Below, in pieces: positions 63,186-64,000 of a stretch of DNA of 64,000 nt (positions are counted from its first letter, which is position 1; each line of letters opens with the position of its first letter). This DNA comes from Haemonchus contortus (lineage: Eukaryota > Nematoda > Chromadorea > Rhabditida > Trichostrongylidae), in assembly GCA_000469685.2 (NCBI GenBank), contig LS997566.1, positions 24,450,432-24,514,431 on the forward strand, read 5' to 3'. Made by a program: the position numbers and the translations under genes. The notes beneath the pieces were generated by a model. That model was not told the origin of the DNA. It was given only the letters and a program-made list of their open reading frames with translations, and did no database searches.

Positions 63186-63692
63186 TCCTGCTTGAACCAT
63201 CTGACATTTAGAGTCGAGATCATGGGGATTTTTTGGTTATCTCGCTCCAATAAATGTTCTGGGAAGGAGATCTTGTACCTGCTCATTGGACATTTCCACA
63301 TTACCGAACATCAACGACCCTCTCGATGTGTATGCTGTTTCCTCTTCGGGTTCCCACACTGCATAGGCCTCCTAGTCCTCAATCACGCTGTCTTTTTCGC
63401 ACTCAATATCGAGGTCTTTGTAAGTGGCATCTCGCGAGATAGAAGGAAACTATCTATCAACTTCTGCTCCTTCCTTGTAGGAAACCATCACAGGAACTGA
63501 AGTTCTTCATCAGCTGCGACACTACCAACTTTGGGCAGAACATACTGCTTGTTCTTTAGTGCACATCCATCCATATATACCATACTTTGCCGCGTTTGTC
63601 TCGTTGCAACCCTTATCTTTTGTAAAAGCTGACCATCTTTTTCGAAAACTGATCGATATCATTGCGGAGAGGAAGACTGTTTGGGCAGGAAT
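63186..63692 (-). other. Interior between the terminal inverted repeats
   Basis: On the minus strand, after a stop, a frame reads DLDIECEKDSVIED, EAYAVWEPEEETAYTSRGSL and GNVEMSNEQVQDLLPRTFIG, all acidic and protein-like but unknown to me. The plus strand has a short frame with FVKADHLFRKLIDIIAERKT (about 63619-63678) running towards the right arm. No transposase signature is recognised. Confidence 0.3.
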
Positions 63693-64000
63693 TACTTCAC
63701 CTCGAGCATTCAAAAAGTTGCCGAAGGCAGTAAAACCAGTATGAAAAGATTTTTACAACCTCGAGGAAAAAGTCTGCAAAATGCAAAAGCGCTGTCGCCC
63801 ACCAAACCCGATCTTTAGCCTCAAGCCTATGAAGCGACACGCTTACCTCTACTCCATGCCGCCATTTTCTGGCTACCGGCGCCCATGTCTTTTGTGCGTG
63901 CCCCTTGTTGAGCGTTCTCCGGAGACCACCTCCATAACTTCGTTCAGAGAATCGTTTGGCAGATTTTGAATGCAGATTCGAAATCAGCATCAAAAAGTAT
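63693..64000 (+). repeat. Terminal inverted repeat arm of an unidentified element, right (reaches window edge)
   Basis: Partner of 62875-63185. It carries RAFKKLPKAVK, a stop, DFYNLEEKV and the same 62-codon frame (63781-63969). The inverted match continues to the end of the window, so the element's outer boundary may lie beyond it. Confidence 0.8.

Overview
The window looks like nuclear DNA of a parasitic nematode, most likely a strongylid or hookworm-type worm. The evidence is a spliced gene with short introns (40-63 bp) mixed with multi-kilobase ones, nematode-style TTTCAG acceptors, RTE-type and CR1-like non-LTR retrotransposons, BEL/Pao LTR elements, Tc1/mariner-type MITEs and a tRNA-headed SINE. 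There is no bacterial-style gene organisation. The species assignment is inference.

Region 1 (about 1-22.4 kb) holds the one clear host gene: a plus-strand ectonucleotide pyrophosphatase/phosphodiesterase (ENPP/NPP family). Twenty exons between 1495 and 21225 can be chained in consistent phase. They encode about 795 residues: a type-II membrane anchor, a catalytic phosphodiesterase domain with every expected metal ligand and the nucleophile Thr, and a C-terminal nuclease-like domain ending in a stop. The first Met-bearing exon was not found. The introns hold mobile debris: a minus-strand RTE reverse-transcriptase relic, a small BEL/Pao element with two LTRs and a scrambled interior, a GC-rich foldback, a short hairpin repeat and several small tandem duplications.

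Region 2 (22.4-61.4 kb) is almost entirely transposon-derived and is built from three large inverted repeats. Palindrome P1 has arms 23572-30749 and 31741-38925. P2 has arms 35722-38763 and 38925-41939 with a loop of about 160 bp, so its left arm is part of P1's right arm. P3 has arms 41940-51644 and 51735-61437 with a loop of about 90 bp. P2 and P3 abut. The arms carry decayed pieces of two CR1-like LINEs (called A and B here), a BEL/Pao pol whose integrase is cut into two divergent halves, an array of ACGCGCAG-type motifs, a SINE family and a TA-flanked MITE. P1's core (about 29.0-31.7 kb) is the same sequence as 48.66-51.4 kb in P3. The arms may be real ampliconic palindromes or, in part, long-read chimera or assembly artefacts. 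Arm-specific substitutions argue against a purely technical origin for P3 and the outer part of P1.

Region 3 (61.4-64.0 kb) has no recognised gene. It ends in an inverted repeat of about 300 bp (62875-63185 and 63693-64000) whose two arms both keep the same 62-codon open frame.

Only the ENPP locus looks like a functional protein gene. The other coding traces are broken by stops and frameshifts and are annotated as relics.
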